This document shows, piece after piece, positions 1-5,291 of a DNA stretch of 5,291 nucleotides; the first letter of the stretch is position 1, and each line of letters begins with the position of its first letter. The stretch is taken from assembly GCA_023663205.1 (NCBI GenBank), contig JAMPHX010000086.1, forward strand, positions 1 through 5,291, given 5' to 3'. This DNA is from Corallococcus sp. Lineage in GTDB: Bacteria; Bacillota; Clostridia; Christensenellales; CAG-314. A program made the translations under genes and the position numbers. Under the pieces are notes generated by a model, which made no database searches, was not told the DNA's origin, and saw only the letters and a program-made list of their open reading frames with translations.

Positions 1-446
1 AATACCTGATTCTCGCTTGCAGCATAATCGTAAACACTATCGACCACCGCAACAGTCCCGCCGTAACACGAAAAAACTATTACGGCTATGATAATCGCAG
101 ACAGAAAGTTAAAAAATGCTCCGGAAAAAAGTACAATCAAACGCTTCCAAGGTTTCTGTTTGTTAAAGGCTTGTGAATTATCGCTGTTTTCGTTTTCTCC
201 TTCAAATGAACAAAACCCACCGAGGGGCAGCAATCTAAGCGAAATAACCTCATTGTTTTTCTTTGTTTTGGAAAACAGTTTAGGTCCCATACCGATAGAA
301 AACTCGTTAATTTTGAACTTGAAAATTTTGCCGGCAGTATAATGTCCGAGTTCATGAATTAAAACCATAAACATCAATACAATAAAAGCCAATATTCCGT
401 ACAGTATTTGACTCCAAACAGATGAAACAAAAGATATAATACCCAA
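1..446 (-). CDS. rseP: RIP-type site-2 zinc metalloprotease (RseP/RasP family), 3' end beyond the window
   Basis: This is the N-terminal 148 residues of a membrane-embedded zinc protease that cuts transmembrane substrates such as anti-sigma factors. The sequence shows a first hydrophobic segment (about residues 14-36) holding the zinc-binding, catalytic HELGH motif (31-35). Next come an RLLPLGGF stretch (71-78), like the family's LPLGGY loop, a KPWKR element (98-102) and a second hydrophobic segment (103-127). What looks like the start of a PDZ domain follows from about residue 131. The conserved NxxPxxxxDG motif and the rest of the PDZ domain lie outside the window. I chose the TTG start at 446-444 because GGAGT at 457-453 sits 6 nt upstream, and the first in-frame ATG (codon 25) would remove most of the catalytic helix. 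The gene starts 2 nt after the dxr stop, so it is probably co-translated. Oddity: the usual GPxxN of the second membrane segment reads GAFFN (109-113). The family is certain; the exact substrate cannot be told. Confidence 0.93.
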   Translation of the reverse strand, partial: MGIISFVSSVWSQILYGILAFIVLMFMVLIHELGHYTAGKIFKFKINEFSIGMGPKLFSKTKKNNEVISLRLLPLGGFCSFEGENENSDNSQAFNKQKPWKRLIVLFSGAFFNFLSAIIIAVIVFSCYGGTVAVVDSVYDYAASENQV

Positions 447-448
447 CT

Positions 449-1549
449 TTACACTCCGTATAAATATTCCGCCGTGAAACTGCGTACTTTCATGTCAAAA
501 GATTTTACTGCTTCGACCGTCAAATCGCGTTCACTACAATCCGACTTGTTCATTATATTACTGATAATCGTATAAAAATCAGTAAATTTAATTCTTTTGT
601 TTGAAAACGCCTCGACACACACGTCATTAGCCGCATTGAATGCCGTCGCAGCAAATTTGCCTGCTTTTAATGCTTCATAACCCAATTGGGCACACGGAAA
701 GCGGTTAAAATCGCACTTTTCAAAAGTAAGCGCACCCACATCGAATAAATCAATCGGCGTACCGAACGAGTGATTAGCCCTATTGGGATAAGACAATGCG
801 TACTGAATGGGTAATCTCATATCGGGATTTGCCATTTGCGCCAAAAGGCTTCCGTCGGCAAACCGTATCATCGAATGTACAACACTTTGTCTGTGAATAG
901 CAATTTCGATATCGTTTGGCGCAAAGCCAAATAGCCAATGGGCTTCTATTACTTCCAACGATTTGTTTACCATTGTAGCACTATCAATTGTAATTTTGTT
1001 ACCCATAGACCAATTGGGATGCCTAAGCGCATCATCAACAGTCGCTTTCGATAACTCAGCCATATCACAATTCCACAAAGCACCGCCGCTTGCTGTAAGT
1101 ATCAATTTGTCTACCGTTGCCGCATCACGGTCTTGCAAACATTGCCAAATAGCGCTGTGTTCGCTGTCAATGGGCAGCAACCTGCTTTTGCTGTGCTTCA
1201 ATGCACTTGTGACTATTTCACCGCAAGTAACAAGAACTTCCTTGTTTGCCAATGCAATATCGATATTGTTGCCAATACAATACATAACTGCATCGATTGC
1301 GATAATTCCGCGTGTAGCAATAACTGCAATATCACACTCTTTTACCGCCTCTGTTAAACATTCGACGCCATCTCTGACAACCAACGCAATATACTGAGGA
1401 TTTACAAGTTTTGCCTGTTCCGCCAATAGTTTTTCGTTAGAATATGCTACCAAAGACGAAATGGTATATTGGTGTTTGTTAGCCAAGACAACATCTATTG
1501 TTTGTCTGCCAATAGAACCGGTACTACCCAAAATTGCTACTTTTTTCAT
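449..1549 (-). CDS. dxr: 1-deoxy-D-xylulose 5-phosphate reductoisomerase
   Basis: This cytosolic enzyme converts 1-deoxy-D-xylulose 5-phosphate to 2-C-methyl-D-erythritol 4-phosphate with NADPH and a divalent metal, the committed step of the non-mevalonate isoprenoid pathway. The protein has 366 residues. Visible motifs are the nucleotide-binding GSTGSIG (8-14), LANKE (100-104), the metal ligands D128 and E130 in DSEHSA, LTASGG (151-156), HPNWSMG (177-183), and NKSLEVIEA (195-203) with E199 as third metal ligand. NPDMRLP and NAAND follow nearer the C-terminus. It is about 30 residues shorter than the E. coli enzyme, partly from a shorter link between DSEHSA and LTASGG. The catalytic loop reads GGALW (155-159) instead of the common GGPFR. 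ATG lies 3 nt after the cdsA stop and has no recognisable Shine-Dalgarno, so translation is probably coupled to cdsA. Its product feeds the synthesis of the precursors that UppS, two genes upstream, condenses. Confidence 0.97.
   Translation of the reverse strand: MKKVAILGSTGSIGRQTIDVVLANKHQYTISSLVAYSNEKLLAEQAKLVNPQYIALVVRDGVECLTEAVKECDIAVIATRGIIAIDAVMYCIGNNIDIALANKEVLVTCGEIVTSALKHSKSRLLPIDSEHSAIWQCLQDRDAATVDKLILTASGGALWNCDMAELSKATVDDALRHPNWSMGNKITIDSATMVNKSLEVIEAHWLFGFAPNDIEIAIHRQSVVHSMIRFADGSLLAQMANPDMRLPIQYALSYPNRANHSFGTPIDLFDVGALTFEKCDFNRFPCAQLGYEALKAGKFAATAFNAANDVCVEAFSNKRIKFTDFYTIISNIMNKSDCSERDLTVEAVKSFDMKVRSFTAEYLYGV
453..457 (-). promoter_or_regulatory. Shine-Dalgarno for rseP, supports a TTG start
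   Basis: On the minus strand GGAGT lies 6 nt before the TTG at 446-444 and overlaps the last codons of dxr. It decides the start, because the TTG codon alone would easily be overlooked. Confidence 0.75.
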
Positions 1550-1552
1550 ATA

Positions 1553-2554
1553 TCAAATTATAAACATATAAACAGTCGCCACAAATGAAGCATTTAACAT
1601 TATTCCGTCGAATCTGTCAATAATGCCGCCGTGCTCGCCAAGCACTCTGCTGTAATCTTTTATTCCGCATTGGCGTTTGATAAGACTTGCCAACAAGTCT
1701 CCCAATTGTGTCATAATCGAACCTCCCAATCCAATTACCACATACGCCAATACATAGTTAAATTTTGATAATCCGTGTATTCCCAGACCGAGTGCTTCGC
1801 CAAACAGATGGAAATAATCGAATATCAAATAAACCGCAAACGAACCCAGCAAACCGCCAAACACACCGCCGATGGCGCCTTCGACTGTTTTCTTGGGACT
1901 GATTTCGGGACACAGTTTTCTTTTACCGAACAATACTCCGACAAAAAATGCAAAAACGTCCGTCAGCGTGGAAACGGCAAATACAAACGCCAATCCGATG
2001 GCATTGTACGGCAATAGTTGTGACTGACGAGGAATACCTGTAATTGACCAAATGTCCGAAATAATATAGTCTTTTATTTGTTCGTAATTAGATAGTTGAG
2101 TAATATCCTGCGTGGCAGCACATTTATTTATGTATAACATAGATGACATAAATAATCCCGGATACACCAATATAAAGGCTATATTTATCAAACAATCGGC
2201 ACGATTTATCTTCATTGCAGTAATGGATGAAATCGCGAAAATCAGTAGCAACAAAAACAACACACCGCTGAACCCGAAAAGCAAATATGCGGGACCTATT
2301 CCGAAACCGTACGCCCAAATTATCCAACTGAAATTATCGGGTATTCTGTCTTTGCCCAAAGCGCGGCGCATTTCAATAACTGCCATAAGCGAAAGGACGG
2401 ATATGATTGCTGCATCGATGACACGCAAAAAAGCATATTTTGCATCACCATTTCTATTGTCGCAACTGAATGCCGCCATGACTATCATGCCGACCATTAC
2501 GATTGCAATGCCAATTCCGACAAATATTCTGTTCAAAAGCGATTTCTTATTCAT
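1553..2554 (-). CDS. cdsA: Phosphatidate cytidylyltransferase (CDP-diacylglycerol synthase)
   Basis: This integral membrane enzyme makes CDP-diacylglycerol and pyrophosphate from CTP and phosphatidic acid, the branch point of bacterial phospholipid synthesis. The protein has 333 residues with several hydrophobic segments (about 10-29, 45-60, 78-113, 121-142, 185-209, 227-248, 267-289 and 319-333). The family signature is complete near the C-terminus: S290-x-x-K293-R294, then K299-D300, then HGG (308-310) and D313-R314-x-D316, which form the metal and CTP site. SPKKT-EG (219-226) is the other conserved element. It is longer than the usual 260-300 residues, mainly from a polar loop at about 143-183. 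The residues before HGG are G-E, where P-G is commonest. The start overlaps the uppS stop by 8 nt. GGAAG (2565-2561) lies 6 nt upstream of the ATG and a stronger GGAGGAG (2576-2570) lies further back at 15 nt. UMP kinase in the same cluster helps supply the CTP pool. Confidence 0.96.
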   Translation of the reverse strand: MNKKSLLNRIFVGIGIAIVMVGMIVMAAFSCDNRNGDAKYAFLRVIDAAIISVLSLMAVIEMRRALGKDRIPDNFSWIIWAYGFGIGPAYLLFGFSGVLFLLLLIFAISSITAMKINRADCLINIAFILVYPGLFMSSMLYINKCAATQDITQLSNYEQIKDYIISDIWSITGIPRQSQLLPYNAIGLAFVFAVSTLTDVFAFFVGVLFGKRKLCPEISPKKTVEGAIGGVFGGLLGSFAVYLIFDYFHLFGEALGLGIHGLSKFNYVLAYVVIGLGGSIMTQLGDLLASLIKRQCGIKDYSRVLGEHGGIIDRFDGIMLNASFVATVYMFII

Positions 2555-3236
2555 TTGTATCTTCCGATACTCCTCCGAAGTTTCTTATACGATTACTATA
2601 TGTTTCTAATATTCCCAAAAACTCTTCTTTCGTAAAATCCGGCCAAAGCGTATCCGTAAAATACAACTCAGAGTATGCGCTTTGAAACATCAAAAAGTTT
2701 GATAATCTCATCTGCCCGCCGGTTCTAACAATCAAATCCGGTTCAGGAATATTGTGATACATAGAAAGTGCTATTGTGCTTTCGGTAATTTCTATTCCTG
2801 ATGTCACAAGTTTGTTTACAGCAGATACAATTTCTTGTCTGCCGCCGTAGTTAAGGCACAAATTTACGCAAATACCGTTGCACATTGCGGTATCGCGCTG
2901 TATATCGTCAATTTTGGCTAACAATTTGGTGCTGAGTCTATCTCTTTCTCCCGAAACAATTACACGAATATTGTCCTTGGCAAGTCGTTCAAACCTGCTG
3001 AGATATTTGTCAGCCAATCGAAAAATTCCGTCAACTTCATCTTGCGGGCGCTTCCAATTTTCGGTTGAAAACACATACAGCGATAAGTATTTTATTTGAG
3101 CGTCTTTAGCCCACCCTATTACTTTTTCAACGGTTTTGAGACCTTCTCTATGTCCCAAATTCCTATTAAGTCCCCTGAGTTTAGCCCAGCGGCCGTTGCC
3201 GTCCATTATTATAGCCAAATGTTTTATCAAACTCAT
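2547..3236 (-). CDS. uppS: Undecaprenyl diphosphate synthase (cis-prenyltransferase)
   Basis: This enzyme adds isopentenyl diphosphate units in cis to farnesyl diphosphate to make undecaprenyl diphosphate, the lipid carrier for peptidoglycan and other envelope polymers; it acts at the cytosolic face of the membrane. At 229 residues it is slightly short for the family. It shows HLAIIMDGNGRWA (6-18) with the Mg-binding D12, R25 and H29 in the R..GH region, FSTENWKRP (56-64), LNYGGRQEI (128-136), and RTGG-x-x-RLSNF (171-181), followed by QSAYSELYF with E190, the counterpart of the second Mg ligand. Residue 175 is Q where RT(S/G)GE is typical. ATG directly follows the stop codon of the 68-codon gene (0-nt gap) and has only a weak GAG upstream, so its translation probably depends on that small gene. 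The last 8 nt overlap cdsA. Product assignment is secure. Confidence 0.97.
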   Translation of the reverse strand: MSLIKHLAIIMDGNGRWAKLRGLNRNLGHREGLKTVEKVIGWAKDAQIKYLSLYVFSTENWKRPQDEVDGIFRLADKYLSRFERLAKDNIRVIVSGERDRLSTKLLAKIDDIQRDTAMCNGICVNLCLNYGGRQEIVSAVNKLVTSGIEITESTIALSMYHNIPEPDLIVRTGGQMRLSNFLMFQSAYSELYFTDTLWPDFTKEEFLGILETYSNRIRNFGGVSEDTNE

Positions 3237-3443
3237 TTACTCGCGCCCGACTACTCCGAATTGCATCGGACAAACCGTCAGTTCGTAAATTCCGTCAACC
3301 GACTTTACCGATACAACTACTTCCTTGTCAAAATATTTTTGTTTTCTGTCCGTATAGTAAACGAACTTGAAGTTATCATTGCCGCTACTCTTAAGTAATT
3401 GTTGCGCCTCGGAAACTTCAAGTCCAATCAGTTTGTTTATCAT
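3237..3443 (-). CDS. Small protein of unknown function, PASTA-like pattern
   Basis: I do not recognise this 68-residue protein with certainty. It is fitted between frr (16-nt gap) and uppS (stop abutting the uppS ATG), in the same direction, and that packing is the main evidence that it is a real gene. The N-terminal LIGLEVSEAQQLLKSSG (5-21) resembles the start of PASTA domains (a G-[x2-3]-EA--LL--G helix). The rest, with FKFVYY (25-30), EVVVSVKS (41-48) and IYELTV (52-57), has the alternating pattern of beta strands expected of the PASTA sheet, though the glycines and prolines typical of PASTA repeats are mostly absent. There is no signal peptide or membrane segment, so it is likely cytosolic, unlike classical PASTA domains, which are extracellular. 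The ATG at 3443 has no clear Shine-Dalgarno; ribosomes may reinitiate after the frr stop. A role in coupling to or tuning UppS is a guess from position only. Confidence 0.7.
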   Translation of the reverse strand: MINKLIGLEVSEAQQLLKSSGNDNFKFVYYTDRKQKYFDKEVVVSVKSVDGIYELTVCPMQFGVVGRE

Positions 3444-3459
3444 AAATGTATAGGCTGTA

Positions 3460-4035
3460 TCAAACAGACATTACGTCCGTTTCTTTTTCTTCGCACAACT
3501 TGGAAACAAGCGCAATTTGTTTCGAAATAATTTTATCGACTTCCTTTTCGTAATCGGCAATCATATCTTCGGAAACGGTCTTTGCATTTTTGATTTTTTT
3601 GAGTTCTTCCATTGCGTCACGACGGTTGTTACGCAAAATTACCTTTGTATCCTCGGCAAGTTTTTTGACACTCTTGACCAAATCTTTACGGCGTTCTTCG
3701 GTAAGCGCAGGGAATGTCAGTCTTATCAAAGAACCGTCGTTTTGAGGCGTAACACCAATATTGGCAGCCAATATAGCCTTTTCAACCGCATTGATTGCAG
3801 ATTTATCCCACAATGTAATGGTAAGCGTGCGCGACTCCGGTACGGCAATGTTTCCCATTTGGTTTATCGGCGTCATTGCGCCGTAATAGTCTACGGAGAT
3901 TTTCTCTACCAATTTGGGATTGGCTCTGCCTGCTCTCATGAGCGAATACTCGTTCTTCATATAATCCAATGCCTTTTCGCATTGTAGGTCTAAATCCAAA
4001 AATATTTCTTCAATTTGCGGATTTGCGTAATTCAT
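3460..4035 (-). CDS. frr: Ribosome recycling factor
   Basis: RRF works with EF-G to split post-termination ribosomes so the subunits can be reused. The 191-residue protein is close to the usual 185 and covers the whole family: an N-terminal helix leading into RAGRANPKLVEKISVDYYG (34-52), P-INQMG (56-61), SRTLTI and WDKS (68-79) in domain II, then NIGVTPQNDGSLIRL and the LTEERRKDL helix. VILRNNRRDA, which includes the ribosome-contacting arginines, comes next, and a long C-terminal helix ends in KETDVMSV, matching the usual KE-x-x-[IV]M. ATG is preceded by AGGAG (4047-4043) at a good 7-nt spacing, and a promoter-like sequence lies just upstream (4093-4065). It sits in the conserved place after pyrH. 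Nothing points to loss of function. Confidence 0.98.
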   Translation of the reverse strand: MNYANPQIEEIFLDLDLQCEKALDYMKNEYSLMRAGRANPKLVEKISVDYYGAMTPINQMGNIAVPESRTLTITLWDKSAINAVEKAILAANIGVTPQNDGSLIRLTFPALTEERRKDLVKSVKKLAEDTKVILRNNRRDAMEELKKIKNAKTVSEDMIADYEKEVDKIISKQIALVSKLCEEKETDVMSV

Positions 4036-4042
4036 ATTATAT

Positions 4043-4047
4043 CTCCT
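4043..4047 (-). promoter_or_regulatory. Shine-Dalgarno for frr
   Basis: AGGAG on the minus strand lies 7 nt before the frr ATG. It is the best Shine-Dalgarno in the window, consistent with a gene that starts a transcript here and is not translated only by coupling. Confidence 0.8.
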
Positions 4048-4063
4048 GTTTGATTTATACTTC

Positions 4064-4075
4064 TATTGTACAATA
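4064..4075 (-). repeat. 12-bp perfect palindrome overlapping the frr promoter -10
   Basis: TATTGTACAATA reads the same on both strands and contains the whole proposed -10 hexamer. It could be an operator for a dimeric regulator, or chance in AT-rich DNA; there is no second copy in the window to support either reading. Confidence 0.4.
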
Positions 4076-4093
4076 AACTATCGCAAATATCAA
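4065..4093 (-). promoter_or_regulatory. Probable SigA-type promoter upstream of frr
   Basis: In the 61-nt gap between pyrH and frr the minus strand carries TTGATA (4093-4088, 5 of 6 to the -35 consensus), a spacer of exactly 17 nt (4087-4071) and TACAAT (4070-4065, 5 of 6 to the -10 consensus). AT-rich sequence lies upstream. A start about 7 nt downstream (near 4058) would give a leader of about 22 nt that still contains the frr Shine-Dalgarno. It would let frr and the envelope genes be transcribed separately from tsf and pyrH. This is judged from sequence match only. Confidence 0.65.
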
Positions 4094-4096
4094 TAC

Positions 4097-4798
4097 TTAT
4101 TTGATGATTGTGCCTAATTTTTTGCCGCAAATTACATTTATCAAAGCATTTGGTTCATCTTTTCCGAAGATAATTATCGGCACGTTAAATTCCTTACACA
4201 TAGCAGTCGCCGTCAAATCAAGTGCCTTTAATCCTTTTGAAAGGACATCGTCATATGTCAGAGTATCGTATTTTTTTGCCGACGGATTGACTTTGGGGTC
4301 ACTGTCATATATACCGTCTACGTTTTTGGAACAAATCACTGCATCGGCATGATATTCGCACGCCCTTAGCGCAGCAGTCGTATCAGTGGACACGTAGGGA
4401 AGTCCTGTTCCCGCAGCAAAAACAACAACTTTGCCTTGGTTAAAATATTCTTCGACATTGGAAAGCACACAAGGTTCGACAGCCTTTTCAATAGCAAGAG
4501 CCGAAACAACTTTGCATTGAACGCCTTCGGATTTCAGTGCTTCGCCGACAGTCAACGCATTCATCACGGTACCCATCATTCCGATATAATCCGCAATGCC
4601 TCTATCCATAGCATCTGCCTGTCTGCCGCGCCACAAATTGCCCGCGCCGACTACAACGCCTGTTTGCACGCCCAGTTCGGTTATTTCTTTGATTTGGCGC
4701 GCTACTGCCAATGCCGCGTCAAATGAAATTCCCCCTCCCGAATCTTTTGACAAGGCTTCACCGCTGACTTTTAAAATAATACGCTTGTACTTAACCAT
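4097..4798 (-). CDS. pyrH: UMP kinase (uridylate kinase, amino-acid-kinase fold)
   Basis: This cytosolic enzyme phosphorylates UMP to UDP with ATP, the entry to UTP and CTP; in bacteria it is usually a hexamer tuned by GTP and UTP. With the ATG at 4798 it has 233 residues, the normal length, and begins with the expected YKRIILKVSGEAL (4-16). Further motifs are GAGNLWRGR (51-59), MDRGIADYIGMMGTVMNAL (64-82), GTGLPYVSTDT (130-140), VDGIYDSDP (160-168) and LDLTATAMC near the C-terminus. AGAGG (4810-4806), 7 nt upstream, supports this start. The reading frame stays open further up, to a TTG at 4858, but that extension runs through a hairpin, lacks a Shine-Dalgarno and does not look like the family. 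Oddities: GAGN for the usual GGGN, GTGLP for GTGNP or GTGHP, and SKNVDG for the commoner KATxVDG. The fold and main motifs are otherwise intact. Confidence 0.96.
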   Translation of the reverse strand: MVKYKRIILKVSGEALSKDSGGGISFDAALAVARQIKEITELGVQTGVVVGAGNLWRGRQADAMDRGIADYIGMMGTVMNALTVGEALKSEGVQCKVVSALAIEKAVEPCVLSNVEEYFNQGKVVVFAAGTGLPYVSTDTTAALRACEYHADAVICSKNVDGIYDSDPKVNPSAKKYDTLTYDDVLSKGLKALDLTATAMCKEFNVPIIIFGKDEPNALINVICGKKLGTIIK

Positions 4799-4805
4799 AA
4801 TTTGA

Positions 4806-4810
4806 CCTCT
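4806..4810 (-). promoter_or_regulatory. Shine-Dalgarno for pyrH, decides the start
   Basis: AGAGG lies 7 nt before the ATG at 4798 and just downstream of the hairpin at 4817-4844. It favours the 233-residue protein over longer in-frame versions starting at 4846 (ATG) or 4858 (TTG). Confidence 0.75.
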
Positions 4811-4844
4811 AATAAAGGGGACAATGCTTGTGCATATTGTCCCC
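4811..4844 (-). terminator. Hairpin with short T-rich tail between tsf and pyrH (leaky terminator, attenuator or processing site)
   Basis: On the minus strand GGGGACA (4844-4838) pairs with TGTCCCC (4823-4817). The stem can continue with ATGC (4835-4832) and GCAT (4827-4824) around the tetraloop ACAA, leaving a 2-nt AT bulge. Alternatively a 9-bp stem closes a 10-nt loop. The 3' arm is followed at once by TTTATT (4816-4811), a short, interrupted U tract, and then by the pyrH Shine-Dalgarno. The structure is that of an intrinsic terminator with a weak tail, so partial read-through to pyrH is more likely than a full stop. It could equally be an mRNA processing or stability element. Confidence 0.6.
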
Positions 4845-4865
4845 ATTCGTCGCTTCAAATAAACT

Positions 4866-5291
4866 CTATTTAATACTATTCAATTGCTCTGCAATTTCGT
4901 CGACAAAGTTATCGACTCTCTTTTCGATTCCTTCGCCCATTTCATATCTGACAAATCTCTTAACTGCAATCTTTGCGCCTACTTTTTGTTCGGTCTGAGC
5001 AACAACTTGTTTGATTGTCAAAGAGCCGTCTCTGACATATTCTTGTTCAAGCAAACATACTTCCTTGTAGTATTTGTGTATACGGCCTTCAACCATCTTT
5101 TGAATAACGGCTTCGGGTTTGCCTTCATTTTTGGCTTGCGCAGTCAATATTTCCTTTTCGGAAGCAAGACTATCCGGATTTACGTCTGCAATAGCCAAGA
5201 CTTGCGGCTTAGCAGCAGCAATTTGCATAGCCAAGTTATGAGCAAGTTCATTCAAAGACGCCATGTCCGTGCTGTCGGTAGCAAGTTCAAC
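4866..5291 (-). CDS. tsf: Elongation factor Ts, C-terminal part (5' end beyond the window)
   Basis: EF-Ts is the nucleotide exchange factor for EF-Tu; it releases GDP so that EF-Tu can reload with GTP. The window holds the last 141 codons. The reading frame is open to the right edge, and its first residues, VELATDS, match the family's GVLVEL strand in the second core subdomain, so the ATG at 5264 is internal and not a start. The rest follows the family: AHNLAMQIAAAKP, then a helical, charged stretch with EGKPEAVIQKMVEGR, KYYKEVCLLEQEYVRDGSLT (the conserved KE-x-CLLEQ-x-[FY]V-D), and FVRYEMGEGIEKR near the C-terminus. The UBA-like N-terminal domain, the TDFV region and the start lie outside, and rpsB would be expected beyond. 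The gene ends in TAG 67 nt before pyrH. Confidence 0.97.
   Translation of the reverse strand, partial: VELATDSTDMASLNELAHNLAMQIAAAKPQVLAIADVNPDSLASEKEILTAQAKNEGKPEAVIQKMVEGRIHKYYKEVCLLEQEYVRDGSLTIKQVVAQTEQKVGAKIAVKRFVRYEMGEGIEKRVDNFVDEIAEQLNSIK

Noticed and set aside
137..355. 72-codon frame on the minus strand inside rseP
   Set aside because: It is a shifted frame of the same strand; the frame with HELGH and the LPLGG and KPWKR motifs is the real one.
963..1397. 144-codon open frame on the plus strand
   Set aside because: It lies fully antisense to dxr, whose motifs are unmistakable; the plus-strand translation resembles no family.
2561..2580. Apparent inverted repeat at the uppS-cdsA junction
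   Set aside because: Only CTTC/GAAG (4 bp) pairs; the sequence is better explained as overlapping Shine-Dalgarno-like purine runs for cdsA.
2112..2609. 165-codon open frame on the plus strand
   Set aside because: Antisense to cdsA and the end of uppS; it looks like a shadow of the hydrophobic cdsA codons, with no own ribosome site.
3517..3987. 156-codon open frame on the plus strand
   Set aside because: Antisense to frr; Phe-, Cys- and His-rich translation typical of a shadow frame.
4799..4858. N-terminal 20-residue extension of UMP kinase (TTG at 4858 or ATG at 4846)
   Set aside because: No Shine-Dalgarno, passes through the hairpin, and the family begins with KYKRI-LK-SGEAL a few residues after the ATG at 4798.
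4850..4885. Possible promoter for pyrH at the end of tsf (TTGAAT followed by AT-rich sequence)
   Set aside because: The -35 is a poor match and no convincing -10 lies at 16-18 nt; any transcript would also meet the hairpin.
1..5291. Mobile element, CRISPR, phage or defence system
   Set aside because: No long direct or terminal repeats, integrase, transposase or spacer-like array seen; the whole window is conserved housekeeping synteny.

Overview
The window is a compact, single-direction block of housekeeping genes, all on the minus strand. In transcription order (right to left) they are the 3' part of tsf (EF-Ts), pyrH (UMP kinase), frr (ribosome recycling factor), a small unrecognised gene of 68 codons, uppS (undecaprenyl diphosphate synthase), cdsA (phosphatidate cytidylyltransferase), dxr (DXP reductoisomerase) and the 5' part of a site-2 protease gene (rseP/rasP type). 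This is the widely conserved bacterial tsf-pyrH-frr-uppS-cdsA-dxr-rseP cluster. The AT-rich composition, Shine-Dalgarno sites of the AGGAG type, and the gene order suggest a Bacillota, probably clostridial, chromosome. That placement is inference. Several near-invariant family positions are changed, which hints at a divergent lineage.

Layout by region: 5291-4866 holds the C-terminal half of EF-Ts. A 67-nt gap follows, with a strong GC-rich hairpin and a short T-rich tail, a candidate attenuator or leaky terminator ahead of pyrH. The pyrH start is at 4798, not at upstream in-frame starts. After pyrH a 61-nt gap holds a near-consensus SigA-type promoter (TTGATA, 17 nt, TACAAT) whose -10 lies in a 12-bp perfect palindrome, so frr and the genes after it can probably be transcribed on their own. 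From frr onward the genes are packed tightly: 16-nt gap, 0-nt gap, 8-nt overlap, 3-nt gap and 2-nt gap. Several starts have poor Shine-Dalgarno sequences, as expected for translational coupling. The last gene, rseP, starts at a TTG with a good Shine-Dalgarno and runs off the left edge.

The genes link three processes: translation (EF-Ts, RRF), pyrimidine nucleotide supply (UMP to UDP, which feeds UTP and CTP and hence CdsA), and the envelope (DXP pathway to isoprenoid precursors to undecaprenyl diphosphate; CDP-diacylglycerol for phospholipids; intramembrane proteolysis for envelope signalling). No mobile element, CRISPR array, tRNA, rRNA or defence system is visible. The most unusual item is the 68-residue PASTA-like protein fitted between frr and uppS. 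I see no clear previously undescribed system beyond that.
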